From Ochotona curzoniae (taxonomy: Eukaryota; Chordata; Mammalia; Lagomorpha; Ochotonidae): 64,000 nucleotides of DNA. This document shows positions 9,511-19,858 of the stretch, piece by piece (position 1 is the stretch's first letter; each line of letters starts with the position of its first letter). The notes below the pieces were generated by a model. The model worked only from the letters and a program-made list of their open reading frames with translations. It was not told the origin of the DNA and made no database searches. Both the position numbers and the translations under genes were made by a program. The stretch covers positions 5,456,001-5,520,000 of the forward strand of contig NW_024466459.1 in NCBI RefSeq assembly GCF_017591425.1, in the 5' to 3' direction.

Positions 9511-10691
9511 ATTCTTTATTTTTGGTGCTATGTATTTTAATTATTTTTAATGTTATTTTTAATTTTATAATACAGTTCCATAGGCTCTAGAATTTTCCTT
9601 ATCCCCTTCCCAAATTCCCTCCCCCCAATTATTTCCCACATATTTTAACAATAGTACACTTCTTCAATTACCAGTCATAAGTTCTTCATTCTGCTATCTA
9701 AGTATATCCTGACATTATAGGTATGGACAATTGATTAGTCCAGCAAGCTATTGTCAAGATCTGTTTAACCATTTCATTGGGAGTCCATCTTTGATCTGGA
9801 AGTAGATATGCACACTGCATTGTATCTTCACATCTAGGTATGATAGTCTCTATTACACAGTTACTATACATCCACTTAAATGAATAGCCATACAACGAAA
9901 TCAGCATCAGAAATAAAGTTAAAAAATTTACAAAACCATGAAGTTAAATGGCATGCTACTGAATGACCAATGTGTAGTTAAAAAAATGAAAAAGAAAACA
10001 AAACACCTTCTTGGAGAAAATAATGCCACAATATGACCCTATGAGTCACTGGAGCAACTGTTTTGAAAAAATATAAATCTATTACATATTGTATAATTAT
10101 GTATGTAAGAATACATATAAATATAAATAATAAAAAGGAAACTATTTTGTCCTTTTGGTATCGATGTTTCACTGAGCACAATGGTCTCTAGTTGGACCAT
10201 TTGGTTGCAAATGGTAGAATTTCATCCTTTTAAATGGCTGAGTAGTATTTCATGGAGTGGATGTACCACAGTTTTTAATCCACCCCTTTTTTTGCTGGAC
10301 ATCTGGGCTGTTTCAATTTCTTTACTATTGTAGATTCTGCTGCTGTGAATACAGGATTACAGATCCCTTTCTCTTTTGCAGATCTTGTTTCCTTTGGATT
10401 ATTCCCAGCAATGGGATAGCTGGGTCATAGAAGGTTTATTTTCAGTTCTCTTAACACTCTCCATATTGACTTCCATAGTGGTTGTACAAGCCTACACTTC
10501 CATTGACAGTGAAGGAAGGTACCTTTCTCCCCACATCCATGCCAACAGGTATTGCTAGTAGAGTTCTGCATGTAGGGCAATCTTACTGGAGTTAGGTGGA
10601 ACCTCAATGTGATTTTCATTTGTATCTCCCTGACAATAGAGAGCCTAAGCATTTTTTCTTATGTCTATTAGCCATTGAAATTTGTTCTTTT
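9511..10691 (-). mobile_element. LINE-1, 5'-truncated, minus strand (ORF2 end plus 3' UTR)
   Basis: Reading the minus strand, the copy starts within the last part of ORF2, passes the ORF2 stop and continues into a long 3' UTR. It ends in an A-rich tract, which appears as T-rich DNA at 9511-9570. The plus strand shows antisense L1 landmarks such as GGCTGAGTAGTATTTCATGG, TGGACATCTGGGCTG and GGATAGCTGGGTCATAG. The 3' UTR part (9690-9910) is related to the insertion at 56338-56659, because both translate to a shared DQRW-x-P word. About 1.2 kb of a ~6-7 kb parent remains, so it is dead. It was later struck at its 5' side by the SINE at 10706. Confidence 0.88.
10425..10652 (-). pseudogene. LINE-1 ORF2 C-terminal remnant
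   Basis: The minus frame contains the Cys-rich motif CWHGCGEKGTFLHC followed by WKCRLVQPLWKSIWR. This is the C-terminal zinc-knuckle-like region of LINE-1 ORF2 protein, which normally helps bind RNA. The endonuclease and reverse transcriptase domains are absent, and the frame breaks soon after the motif, so this is a relic of the truncated element around it. Confidence 0.88.
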
Positions 10692-10705
10692 GAAAAATGG
10701 TGCTA
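10692..10705. repeat. Left target-site duplication of SINE 10706-11016
   Basis: GAAAAATGGTGCTA is repeated exactly at 11017-11030. Confidence 0.93.
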
Positions 10706-11016
10706 GGACCCAGTGTGATAGCATAGTGGTTAAAGCCCTCGCCTTGCATGCGCTGAGATCCCATATGGTCACCTGTTCTAACCCCAGCAGCCCTGCTTCC
10801 CATCCAGCTCTCTGCTTGTGGCCTGGGAAATCAGTCAAGGAGAGCCCAAATCCTTGGGACCCTGGAAGAGCTCCTGGCTTCAGATTGGCTCAGCTCCAAC
10901 CGATGCAGTCACTTGGGAAGTGAATCAGCGGATGGAAGATCTTCCTCTCTGTCTCTCTTCCTCTCTGTACTGCCACCTTTCCAATAAAAATAAATAAATC
11001 TTAAAAAAAAAGAAAA
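10706..11016 (+). mobile_element. C-type SINE, plus strand, perfect target-site duplications
   Basis: Complete copy with a tRNA-like head (ATAGCATAGTGGTTAAAG), B-box-like TGTTCTAACCCC, body with a small deletion in the CTGCACCC region, CT-rich block, and CCAATAAAAATAAATAAATC tail. The exact 14-bp duplications mean a rather recent insertion, next to or at the edge of the minus-strand LINE-1. Confidence 0.93.
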
Positions 11017-11030
11017 GAAAAATGGTGCTA
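11017..11030. repeat. Right target-site duplication of SINE 10706-11016
   Basis: Exact second copy of GAAAAATGGTGCTA. Confidence 0.93.
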
Positions 11031-11354
11031 AATTTAATTCTGTGTTTAAATCTTCAAACAGTTCTAATGCTATTATTTATCTTATGTGATTTATAATCAC
11101 CATTTCAACTGATATTCTATTGTGTTAATCAGATGTTGTATGTGCCATATCTGGTTTTACAGATACTATACAAGCTAAAGAAAAACCTCAGCATCCCCCT
11201 CCACTTCCATTCCCCAAATGATTCACATACAGGTGCACTTCTAAACATTCATCACAAATGAAATAAAAATTTGCACACATTTTGGTGCAAAAGGTTTTGA
11301 AACTTATGTATATGGAAAATGTACAAAGTTGATTAAAAAGATGCTGCCTTTTCA

Positions 11355-11575
11355 GGGCAGAGATTAAGCCAGTTTGCCATAGCAGCATCCCTTTTCGCAG
11401 TGCTGGCTCTGGCGTCAACCACTCTGCTTCAATCAACTGCCTGCTATTGTGTCTGGGAAGGTAGCAGAAGACAGCATGGCTCAGAAATGTCTGTTGGCAA
11501 CCATGTGGCACAAGAGCAGTGGATGACAGAGTCACACCCCCTTCTCCCTCACTCTGCCTTTCACATAAAAACGTA
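11355..11575 (+). mobile_element. Old C-type SINE, plus strand, internally deleted
   Basis: GCAGAGATTAAGCCAG, CAGCATCCCTTTTC, TGCTGGCTCTGGC, CTCTGCTTCAATCAAC, TGTGTCTGGGAAGGTAGCAG and the terminal CACTCTGCCTTTCACATAAA follow the order of the older, rabbit-like C-SINE. The middle of the body (CCTGCACCC to GGAGTGAACC) is mostly missing. Confidence 0.65.
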
Positions 11576-13174
11576 CATTACAAAATTCTAAAATGAACAA
11601 TGAAAAACTACGCGCAAATGTCAACAGCCAAATTAAACTTTTTTTTTTTTTATTCTACTGTCCACAAATCTTTTGACATTCTTTCATCAATGAAGAGGAG
11701 TAAGATAGCATGTCACAAATATTTTGCCAGGCCATTGAAGCAGAGGGCTTCGGTACATTTTTCCATCTTAATATTTTCCCATTTTTCTATCACATTTACT
11801 TCGTCCTATTCTCTTTGCCATTTTGGATTTCTTCTCTTCCTTCCCTTTGACCCCCAGGCAATGCCCACGTTAACTTTTGCCTTCTTTCTCACAGCTGTTA
11901 GTGTCTCTTTGCGTCTACTTCCCTGTTTAGAGCAGTTCAACAAAGTTTTCTGAAAACACAATGTACCAGGACATAACTCTTCAGTTACTGTTCCTCAGAA
12001 AAAGAATGGCGAATAATAAACTAAAACCACATTAATTCCACAGACTTTCATATAGATTTATTGTGCTTTATATAAACTTCCTATTACATCAGACTGAAGA
12101 TTTCCTTCGATTCACTGCAATGATTAATGCGAAATAAAATATTTCATCATCTAAAGCTTTCACGATGTTGTCTTGCTGATTGGAACTGTATGGGCTACAT
12201 CACACACACCAACACTTTCACTAAGAAATTTCTGGAAACATTTCCATTGCTTGTGGTTTCAGCAGTAACGCGTGAGCATCTCTTTTAAATCACACTTCAT
12301 TCTATAGAGTCATCAGATTTTTTGAGAAGGAGTGATCCTAGGGTGAAGAATTTTTAAAAATACTTTAATTCACGCAGCTGTTTTTAACAGGTCCTATTTG
12401 GTAGAACTGTGCAAATTATATTTCTGGGTTTGTGAATTTTATAATTTTGTATTTACATTCTCAGTAGATCATGAGGAGTTGGGTCATGCTGTGATAATGC
12501 ACTAAGCACCTTGCACGGTACCCCAGTGACTTCATCCATAAATATGGGTTTTTCTCATTGATGTGGAACCATTTGAAATCCAGCTGCTATTGTGGGCCCT
12601 TCCTTTGCTGCAGGAACTCAGGCACAGCAGCCAGCGCCCAACGCAGCTATGCCACCTGGTTTGTGTGGCTAGCACAGTCACTACCCGTGTTGAAAAACGG
12701 GCCATTGCCTCATTCTAGAAGGGCAGAAAACCTTCTGTTGCTCTACCTCTTCATTGGCCAGAGCCAGGCACATGCTGCAAATAAAGCTGTGAGAGGTCAG
12801 AAGAGGCAGGGCACAGAAGAATCAGATATTTCTTATCCATAGCAGTTCCCACCACACACATTTCCTGCCCCCATGTGCTGGTGGATCAGATGTGCAGGTT
12901 CTGTACCAGAAAGCCTCACCCTGAGAATGGCTTCACTGGACAGTATTTTTGTAAGTGTGCTGCTCTCCTTCAGAACTGTAGTTCATGCTGAATTTACAGA
13001 GACAATCCTGCTGCCAGTACTGAAAAATCTCAGAACGAATCAAGTAGTGCCATCAATATTATTTGTTGAGAGAGAAACAGGGCCATGTCAATCCTTAAGT
13101 CATGGATGTCTTTATCCTCCATATTGGTGAATCCCTGAACCTCCAGGGAATATAACGAAGTAAAAGCTGACACA
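11576..13174. other. Unassigned 1.6-kb stretch
   Basis: No gene or named repeat. The part at 12550-13130 is less AT-rich and has frames of 94 and 85 codons, without domain similarity or a start context. CAGTATTTTTGTAAGTGTG near 12940 looks like a splice donor but has no partner signal. Confidence 0.35.
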
Positions 13175-13268
13175 AGACTACTGGAAGCCATTTGGGGGAA
13201 TGAACCGACAGACGAAAGATCTTTCTATCTCTGTTTCTCTCTGGAAATCAATCAATCAATCAATAATG
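13175..13268 (+). mobile_element. C-type SINE 3' fragment, plus strand
   Basis: CTGGAAGCCATTTGGGGGAA, CCGACAGACGAAAGATC and the CT-rich block with an AATCAATCAATC tail are the last third of a C-SINE. The 5' part is absent. Confidence 0.7.
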
Positions 13269-14011
13269 AAATGAACCATATAGGTGCTTCTTTGTTCTGG
13301 TGATTCTAGAACTTCTCCTGCTTTTATTACGGTTAAAATTTTACCAGGAGATCATGTGGAGTTTGACTTCTCGGAACAAAAGCACCCACATAAGTGAATT
13401 AAAATAAAAGCTAAATTCAGCACAGTGTTCAAGTGGGCCTCTGCCTAGTGTGTCTCCCTTGTTGCCTGTCCACCACCCCACGCACACCCCCAGGAAAAAG
13501 CAGGACAACCTGAGTGCATTCTGGCTTAAAACTGCAAGAAGCTATGGAACCTTTCTTTCCTTGCCTCTTCCCCTGATCGCTGTGACGGAATGGCTACCTT
13601 CACACATAGATATTTATTAAATCCCTTGAAAACCAGCTTGAACCGCCTCAAATCAGAGAATTTGATATAAGCTTCATTATCTCTCTACTGTAAAGACAAC
13701 CTTACCACTTTTGTTATTTTACTTTAAAATAAACATTCATTTGAGCACATATCATTGCCCAGAGAGATTCATTATGCAAGTCAAAATCACATTGATCCTG
13801 ACCATGAAAACAGTCATGTCACCTGAGCCCCATGCGTTTATTCTGGGTTGTTTCATTGCATATTTCTGACCTAGAATTTTTATAGTCAATTTGAATTTTG
13901 ATTGAACTCATTGTTTCTGAAATTGCTTCCCTGTACTTCTCTATGTAATTGCTCCCTTGATTCCACTACTTTCACAGTCTCATCTGCCTCTGATTTCATT
14001 CTCTCTTTTTT
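13269..14011. other. No recognisable feature
   Basis: Mixed-composition, apparently single-copy sequence; no gene or named repeat seen. Confidence 0.4.
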
Positions 14012-14320
14012 TAAAGACATATTTATTTATTTCAAAAGCAGAGTGACAGAGAGAGGGGCAGGCATAGATAGAAATCTTCCACCAGCTGGTTTACTCCCCA
14101 GATCATCGCAACGACCTGGTACTATTGGTCCAGGCTGAAGCCAAGAACCAAGAAGCTTCTTCCAGGCCTGCTTGTGGATGGCAGGGACCCAAGCAATTGG
14201 CCATTTTCTGCTACTGCGCCGAGGCCTTCAGCAGAGAGCTGAATCAGAGGCAGAGCAGTGGGAACACAATTGGTGCTATGCAAGATGCCTGCATCCCAGG
14301 TAGTGAGTGGTTGGCCTGTT
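14012..14320 (-). mobile_element. C-type SINE, minus strand
   Basis: The plus strand begins TTAAAGACATATTTATTTAT and continues through GCAGAGTGACAGAGAGAGG, CTTCCACCAGCTGG, AAGAAGCTTCTTCC and CAGAGAGCTGAATCAGAGG to a reversed head. Moderately diverged older subtype. Open frames of 78 and 79 codons crossing it are SINE-derived. Confidence 0.8.
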
Positions 14321-15320
14321 ATACCAAAAGCTTAATTTCCATATTGTGCAGAATTTTCACGTGAAAAGAAAACAAGTGGCTTGCCTTCTTGTCTCACACA
14401 AAGTTTATGCATTTAGTCTCCAGACACAGGGCTCTTAATCTAGCAAATAACCTAGAGGTAACTATGGATAAATATGAATGAGATGATTTTGTTACATAAA
14501 CTGTTTATTTCCCAAGTGGAAAAATTTAGCACAGTAGTTGACTGTCATGAATGAAATAGTATTAGGTGAAGTGTTCAATCTAGAAGAAACCATCAGAAAA
14601 CTTTTACCTAAATTGGAGAACATCATTGTTATATTGCAGTCCATAGATTGTAGGCCACAGAAAAGAATTTTACATAGATCAGGCTTAGGGAACTCATTCA
14701 GATCTAACAGCGTAGTAAGCAAAGTAAGAATACGGAAGTTTGTAAAATTGCCAAATTCTCAAGTGTTTTTAGTTCTTTGGTGGCAGAGGGAAGAGAGTTT
14801 TGTTCACAAACATATGGCCAATGCTGATAAGATCTAATTATATGTTTGCAGCTGTTTCAAATCTGTAAATATCTAAGTTGGTCAACACTATTGGCACATG
14901 ACAAAGGCAGTATAAATAAAGGAAATTAGCTAAAAATTGAAGCAACAACAACAATCCCTTTTGAAGGGAGGAAATTAGAGGCCCAGTTTTCTAAGTATGA
15001 CTTAAACAGGATAAAGATCAGAATAACAATACTCTAGATACACAAAAAGTTCTCACCTCATTAACAGGAATTCTGCAACCAATTAGTGTATATTGGAAAA
15101 TCTCTGAGAAAACTTCTCAAGAAGTTTGGGTGTGGTTTTTGATAAAGACAATTTACCAGCCTTATTAAAGGATTATTTCGCTTATTTAAGTAACTTTTTG
15201 AGTATGTAGTTAAAAGAGCTATAAACAAATGTTCATTTCATTTTTACAAGAATGTGAAATTTAAAACAATCTACAATCTGTCCAATGAAACATTATTTTT
15301 AGCTCCAATAAAATGTGGCC
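14321..15320. other. No gene recognised
   Basis: AT-rich. Frames of 99 codons (plus, 14538) and 76 codons (minus, 14492) overlap antiparallel and show no domain or codon pattern that would support a gene. Confidence 0.4.
15310..15320. repeat. Possible left duplication of the 15321-16700 element
   Basis: AAATGTGGCCA resembles AAATGTGGTCA at 16702-16712, with one difference in 11. This is the basis for the proposed ends of the element. Confidence 0.5.
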
Positions 15321-16700
15321 ATCACTGCTCCCACTGGTGAGCATGAGAGCTGGGACGGGGGCAAACCAGACCCGGCAGGACCACAACAACTATTGGCCTG
15401 CATGTGAACAGGTTTAGGGGGAGAGCCAGTTAGGACTAACTGACTGTATCCACTGGTGCATGCATGAGCCAGAGTAAGTGCAGGCTCATTGGGCTTTGCT
15501 GCAACATCAGCTGGTAAGTGCTGAGGCTAGGGGCAAATCTTGTCAAGCTAGACTGCAGAACCACCTGGAGAATGCAGGATCAGGATTTCCTCAGAGGGCA
15601 ACTCTCTGATGAGCTGCAACTCCCATTGGCACAAGAACCAGGACTGTGGATCAGCCTAGCTAGCCAGGCAGTGGCACCCACTAGATTGAGTGTGGGATGG
15701 ATAGTGGTGTCAGTTGGGATGAGCTAGGATTCAACGCCCATTGATATGTACAAGAGCTGAATGGGATGTGGGACAATCTGGACCAGTGTGCCAAAAATAC
15801 TGGCAAGCACAGGAAAAAGGGATGGGGGCAGGTCTGGTGGGAGTTGTTGGAGGTTGCTCCAACTAAGCTGCAATTCCCACTGGTGTACCTAAGGGCAGAA
15901 TATGTGGCGGGCAGGATTGGGCTGGGCTGCAGGACATGATGTTTTACGTAAGAGAAGAGGCTAGAGAATGATCTGACCCAGTAATTGCAAATAGCAGTGT
16001 GTATGTAGGCTGACGTGGATGCCAGACTGAGCCGGATCCTATACTGCCAAGCACACATGAGTCAGAACCAGGATCATTTCAGACAACATTTCCTTGGGGA
16101 TCCCCCCAACTGAACTGCTGGACTCAGAACTCCAACCATGGGGAGAATCACAGGATCTTTGGTCAGACCATGGAATGCACGTGGCAGAACCAGATCTCCT
16201 CATTGGCTTAGATGGAGCGGTGGATGGATACCCAGCCCACTGGGGCCTGCAGAGGACATCTGGTACTATAGCAGGAGAAGGAGGGCAGAATAAATTTGGC
16301 TACTACCCCAACCAAGCATTGACAGCAAATATTGGGAGAGTGGGAAGTTTAAGGTGGACTGTGTCAGCCAATGGGCCTTGGAAGGATGTCCTCATCCTTG
16401 GAGTGGTGAGATCAACAGCAATTCAGAACTATCAAAACCACTTGAGTGGAACCCCCAGAGCATGCTCCACATTGGGGACCTGAGATGACAGTAGGTAGCT
16501 CTTTCCCACCCCCAGTTACTGAGAAAGTTGGAAAGCTGCAAACAGCTTCTCTCCCCCAACTCCCCTCTTTCTCCAGATACAGGAAGAAGAAAAAGAAAAT
16601 TTGGAAACAATGTACTCACCCACTTCCATCTAATCTACCCTCTTCACTTTAACCAGATATGTGAACATCATTAAATATAGTTTTTATTTTTTTAAAAAAA
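15321..16700 (+). mobile_element. 1.38-kb retroposon-like element with internal subrepeats
   Basis: The 5' half (15321-16000) is built of degenerate units. A core close to CCCAYTGGYR, followed by TGTACAAGAGCTG-like sequence, recurs near 15330, 15393, 15450, 15622, 15738 and 15872. The 3' half is non-repetitive and ends in T- then A-rich sequence. Short direct repeats flank it (15310, 16702), which suggests retroposition in plus orientation. Related sequence occurs at 2958-3640. Frames of 129 codons (16094, plus) and 125 codons (15681, minus) lie inside, but neither has a recognisable domain. It could be a non-autonomous lagomorph retroposon or a fragment of an L1 or LTR element; I cannot name it. 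Confidence 0.5.
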
Positions 16701-16701
16701 G

Positions 16702-16712
16702 AAATGTGGTCA
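16702..16712. repeat. Possible right duplication of the 15321-16700 element
   Basis: AAATGTGGTCA follows the A-rich end directly and differs once from 15310-15320. Confidence 0.5.
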
Positions 16713-17106
16713 GATATACAAGAATGACAGCTTCGTATCCAGGATGGTCCAGTTGATAAGGAGCCATTTGCAAGTTTAAGTACAGGAATATAGATGAGAA
16801 AAATGGTAGATTTCTGGATGTTATGATTTAAGTGTTAAAATCAAGTTCAAATGGGATAACTAGGAAATTTTATTTTTTAACTGTGAGCCAAATGCTTGAG
16901 GCAGCAGAGAAACCTGCATTCTTTTTCTCTTTTGCTAGTGTTTCCTACTGAAATCCCTTTTCAACACGTTTAGCTAATAAGGGCTAAAATAAGCACTATA
17001 TAGGAATATATGAATTTTAGGTATAGGTACACACACACACACACATACACACATGCACAACTCCATTTTTAATGATGGGACACAATGTGTTGCAATTTTT
17101 TATGTG
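16713..17106. other. No gene; contains a short (CA)n tract
   Basis: An interrupted AC array lies at 17029-17056. Nothing else is recognised. Confidence 0.5.
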
Positions 17107-17428
17107 TAAAGCAGTGCTGCAGTTGTGGTATAGCTTGTTAACCACTGCTTACAACACCAACATTGCACATGGACACTGGTTCAAGTCCCAGCTGCTCTGC
17201 CTCTGATCCATCTCCCTGCGAATGGCTTGGGAAAAGCAGTGGAAGATGCCCCAAGTGCTTGGGCTCCTGCAACTCATTTGGGAGACCCAGATGAAGCTCG
17301 TGGCTTCTGACTTTGGCTTGGCTTAATGTGAGCCATTTTGGAATTGTGAAGTGAACTAGTAAGTGGAAAAAAACTTCTGTCTCTCCTTTTGTCTCTGTAA
17401 CTTTATAATAAATAAATATCTCTTTAAC
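17107..17428 (+). mobile_element. Older C-type SINE, plus strand, full length
   Basis: Head GCTGCAGTTGTGGTATAGC, B-box-like TGGTTCAAGTCCCAGC, then GGAAAAGCAGTGGAAGATG, GGGAGACCCAGATGAAGC, the CT-rich end and ATAATAAATAAATATC tail. The body matches the rabbit-like subtype more than the pika-like copies. The long antisense frame of 139 codons (17138-17557) is SINE-derived. Confidence 0.85.
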
Positions 17429-17694
17429 AAAAAGAAAGGTAGGAAAGGGTAGGAAAGGAATACTGTGGCATGATTCAGACAATTGGATGGATAATAGTTC
17501 CATGAATATTTTTGGTTTACCTTCCTTGAACTGATCCATATGACTTACCAGAGCCACTTACTACTTCATGTTAAATTGATCCAATTTTCCAGGATAAAAC
17601 TGTTGACCCATTTTATTGATTCACTGATGGACCAAAAACAGTACTTTTTTGGCCTTCAAAATCTTTCACCCTAACAAAAAAGTAGGATTTTATT

Positions 17695-17987
17695 AAAAAC
17701 ATTTATACAAATGTTTATACGAAAGGCAGAGAGATGGAGAAAGCTCAGCCACTAGCTGTTTTACTTTCTAGAGTTCAACAATAGCCAAGGCTTGTCTCTA
17801 TCAATGGTTTCCCACATGAGTGATTAAGTATTCCTAGTACTTGAGACATAATCTGATGCCTCCAAGTTTGCACATTAGCAGGAAACTGGATGGGAAGCAA
17901 AAGAAATTGGTACACGAACAAGGCACTCCTCTGTGGGATGCAAGCATGGAAAATGCCAAGTGAACAGCCATGGCACCGGCCCCTCCC
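17695..17987 (-). mobile_element. Older C-type SINE, minus strand
   Basis: Reversed tail, AAGGCAGAGAGATGGAG, TTAGCAGGAAACTGGATGGG and a reversed head ending CCATGGCACCGGCCCC. Older subtype, diverged. Confidence 0.75.
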
Positions 17988-18417
17988 TAAAGCAGGGATA
18001 GGATCTACCATTGCCAAAGTCAGCTGGAGCCCTGCAACATGTTTCCTTAGAGGAACAGGAGCCGGTTCAACGTCCATGAACTGACATCATGACCCATGGC
18101 CATGACTTTCTGCTTATCGGGTTCTTGAATGTTTTTTTATTAGCAAAGTCAGCATTAATGGTCCATCCATATCACCATGAACTCTGCAATATCATTTTCA
18201 TCATCCTAAGTAATCTGTGGGTCAAGGTAAGTTGATTGCAGCTATGTTTTCATTGGCCGTTGAATTTATTACACTCATGTTATCTTCATTCAAAATGCAG
18301 CAACATTAACAGCCAATGAAACGAATTCCTAATATATACAACTTCCAAATCCAAATGAAAGCTAGCCCAGCAAGTTTCTAGAAGACACCAAGCTGCTGGT
18401 GTTATTCCACATCGGCT
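17988..18417. other. No recognisable feature
   Basis: Single-copy-looking sequence between two old SINEs. Confidence 0.4.
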
Positions 18418-18722
18418 AAAATGCCTGCCACTTGTGAGGTCCACAATTCATGTAGAAGTACTTGAGTTACAATTCTGGCTTTGCTTCCAATTCCAGCTTC
18501 CTGTTAGTGTGTGCACTCAGACAGTGGTCATGGTTCATCTACCTATGTCACTGCCACCCACATGGGAGAACTGCATTGCGAGAACAGCTCCTGACTTCAA
18601 CTGGGCCAAGGTCTTCTCGTTGGCACTGGGAGCCAGTAGAACCAGTAGGTATCTGTCGGTCTGTCTCTATTTCCATTGTTTTTTTTGTCTACCTGCCTTT
18701 CAAATAAATGAATTTTTAAAGA
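18418..18722 (+). mobile_element. Old C-type SINE, plus strand
   Basis: The order head, body (CTTCCAATTCCAGCTTCC), CACCCACATGGGAGA, CTCCTGACTTCAACTGG, CT-rich end and TTTCAAATAAATGAAT tail identifies it. Strongly diverged. The 106-codon open frame lies within the SINE. Confidence 0.7.
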
Positions 18723-19154
18723 TTAAAAATATGGAGTCCCTGTTACCTCAGTAAGCAAGATGTCCTTTGGACCTCTCCCAGACACACAATCAAGTAGATA
18801 AGTCTCCTAAAGAGTAAACAGGTAACTAGAATGAATCCATCTCCCTCTTCTTTTAAAATTCTGATGACAAAAAAGATAACAGCTGATCTTGTGACTAATC
18901 AGTCCAAGAGATCAACCAACCTTGCTTGAAAGTTCCAGAGACTGGCCTACAGAAAGTTGACAGAGGTTGCAAAGCAATCCAGCCCATGCCATGCAGCCTG
19001 AGATGAGGAACAAGTGACTTTATGGCTGCAGGATAAACATCACCGCATGACTCCAACTAGCCTCTCGGTGTGTCTGGCCAAAGGCCAGCATACAGCTGGC
19101 CCTGTCCTTTGTTCCCCTGTTCCTGACTCCATTTATCTTCCCTTTCTTCATTTT
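18723..19154. other. No recognisable feature
   Basis: No gene or named repeat seen. Confidence 0.4.
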
Positions 19155-19420
19155 TTGAAAGACAAATTTATTTATTAAAGGGGCTGAGAGAGAGAGAGAT
19201 TTGTTATGTTCTGGTTTACTCTCCAAATGACCACAATGCCCAGGGACCAGGAATCCTATCCAGGCGGCCCTCATGAACCCAAGCACTTGGGCAGTCATCT
19301 TCTGTTTCTCCAAGTCCCTTAATGGGGAGGTTGAAGCTGAGCATCCAATACTCACATCAGCATTGCAGATATGAGCTGTAGGTTTTTCCAGTGGTGCCAT
19401 AACCCTCTGTGCCACACACC
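19155..19420 (-). mobile_element. Old C-type SINE, minus strand
   Basis: TTTTTGAAAGACAAATTTAT, GAGAGAGAGAGAT, TCTGGTTTACTCTCC and ACCCAAGCACTTGGGCAG mark a reversed older C-SINE; the head is poorly kept. The 131-codon minus frame here is SINE-derived. Confidence 0.7.
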
Positions 19421-19541
19421 AGGCTCCTTCTCCCCATCCTCTTGTAAAAGCTTTCCTGTTGTCTTGAAATTGGGAAAATCACTTTGAGACTGGAGATGTC
19501 TGCCTGACCTTTTGAATAAACCTGTTTCTATCTTCCTTGTT

Positions 19542-19858
19542 TCAAAAAAAGATTTCTTTATTTTTATTGCAAAGCCAGGTATACAGAGAGGAGGAGAAAC
19601 AGAAGTTCTTCCGTTCACTGGTTTACTCCCCAAGTGGCTACATGGCCGAAGCTCAGCGGATCAGAAGCCTGGAGCCTCTTCTGGGTCTCCCACACAGGTA
19701 TAGGTCCCATCCTTTAGGCCATCCTTGACTGCTTTCTCAGGTCACAGGCAGGGGACTGGAAGGGACGTGGAGCAGCCAGGATACAGACCAGCTCCCATAC
19801 GGAATCCCAGCATGTACAAGGCAAGGACTTTAGCCACTAGGTTACCACACCATGCCTG
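19542..19858 (-). mobile_element. C-type SINE, minus strand, full length
   Basis: Plus-strand order is tail (AAAAAAGATTTCTTTATTT), ACAGAGAGGAGGAGAAAC, TTCACTGGTTTACTCCCCAAG, GAAGCCTGGAGCCTCTTC, GTCACAGGCAGGGGACTGG, and a reversed head GACTTTAGCCACTAGG to about 19858. Pika-like subtype, mildly diverged. Confidence 0.88.

Noticed and set aside
11100..11140. TATTGTGTTAATCAG word shared with 29457-29472
   Set aside because: The match is about 15 bases of AT-rich sequence and the flanks differ, so it is probably chance.
12873..13130. Possible exon with a GTAAGT-like donor
   Set aside because: No acceptor, branch point or neighbouring exon could be seen.
16094..16483. 129-codon plus frame inside the subrepeat element
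   Set aside because: No recognisable domain, no initiation context, overlapped by antisense frames; treated as part of the repeat.
17138..17557. Longest open frame, 139 codons, minus strand
   Set aside because: It lies mostly over the antisense of a C-type SINE (17107-17428), and no domain is visible.
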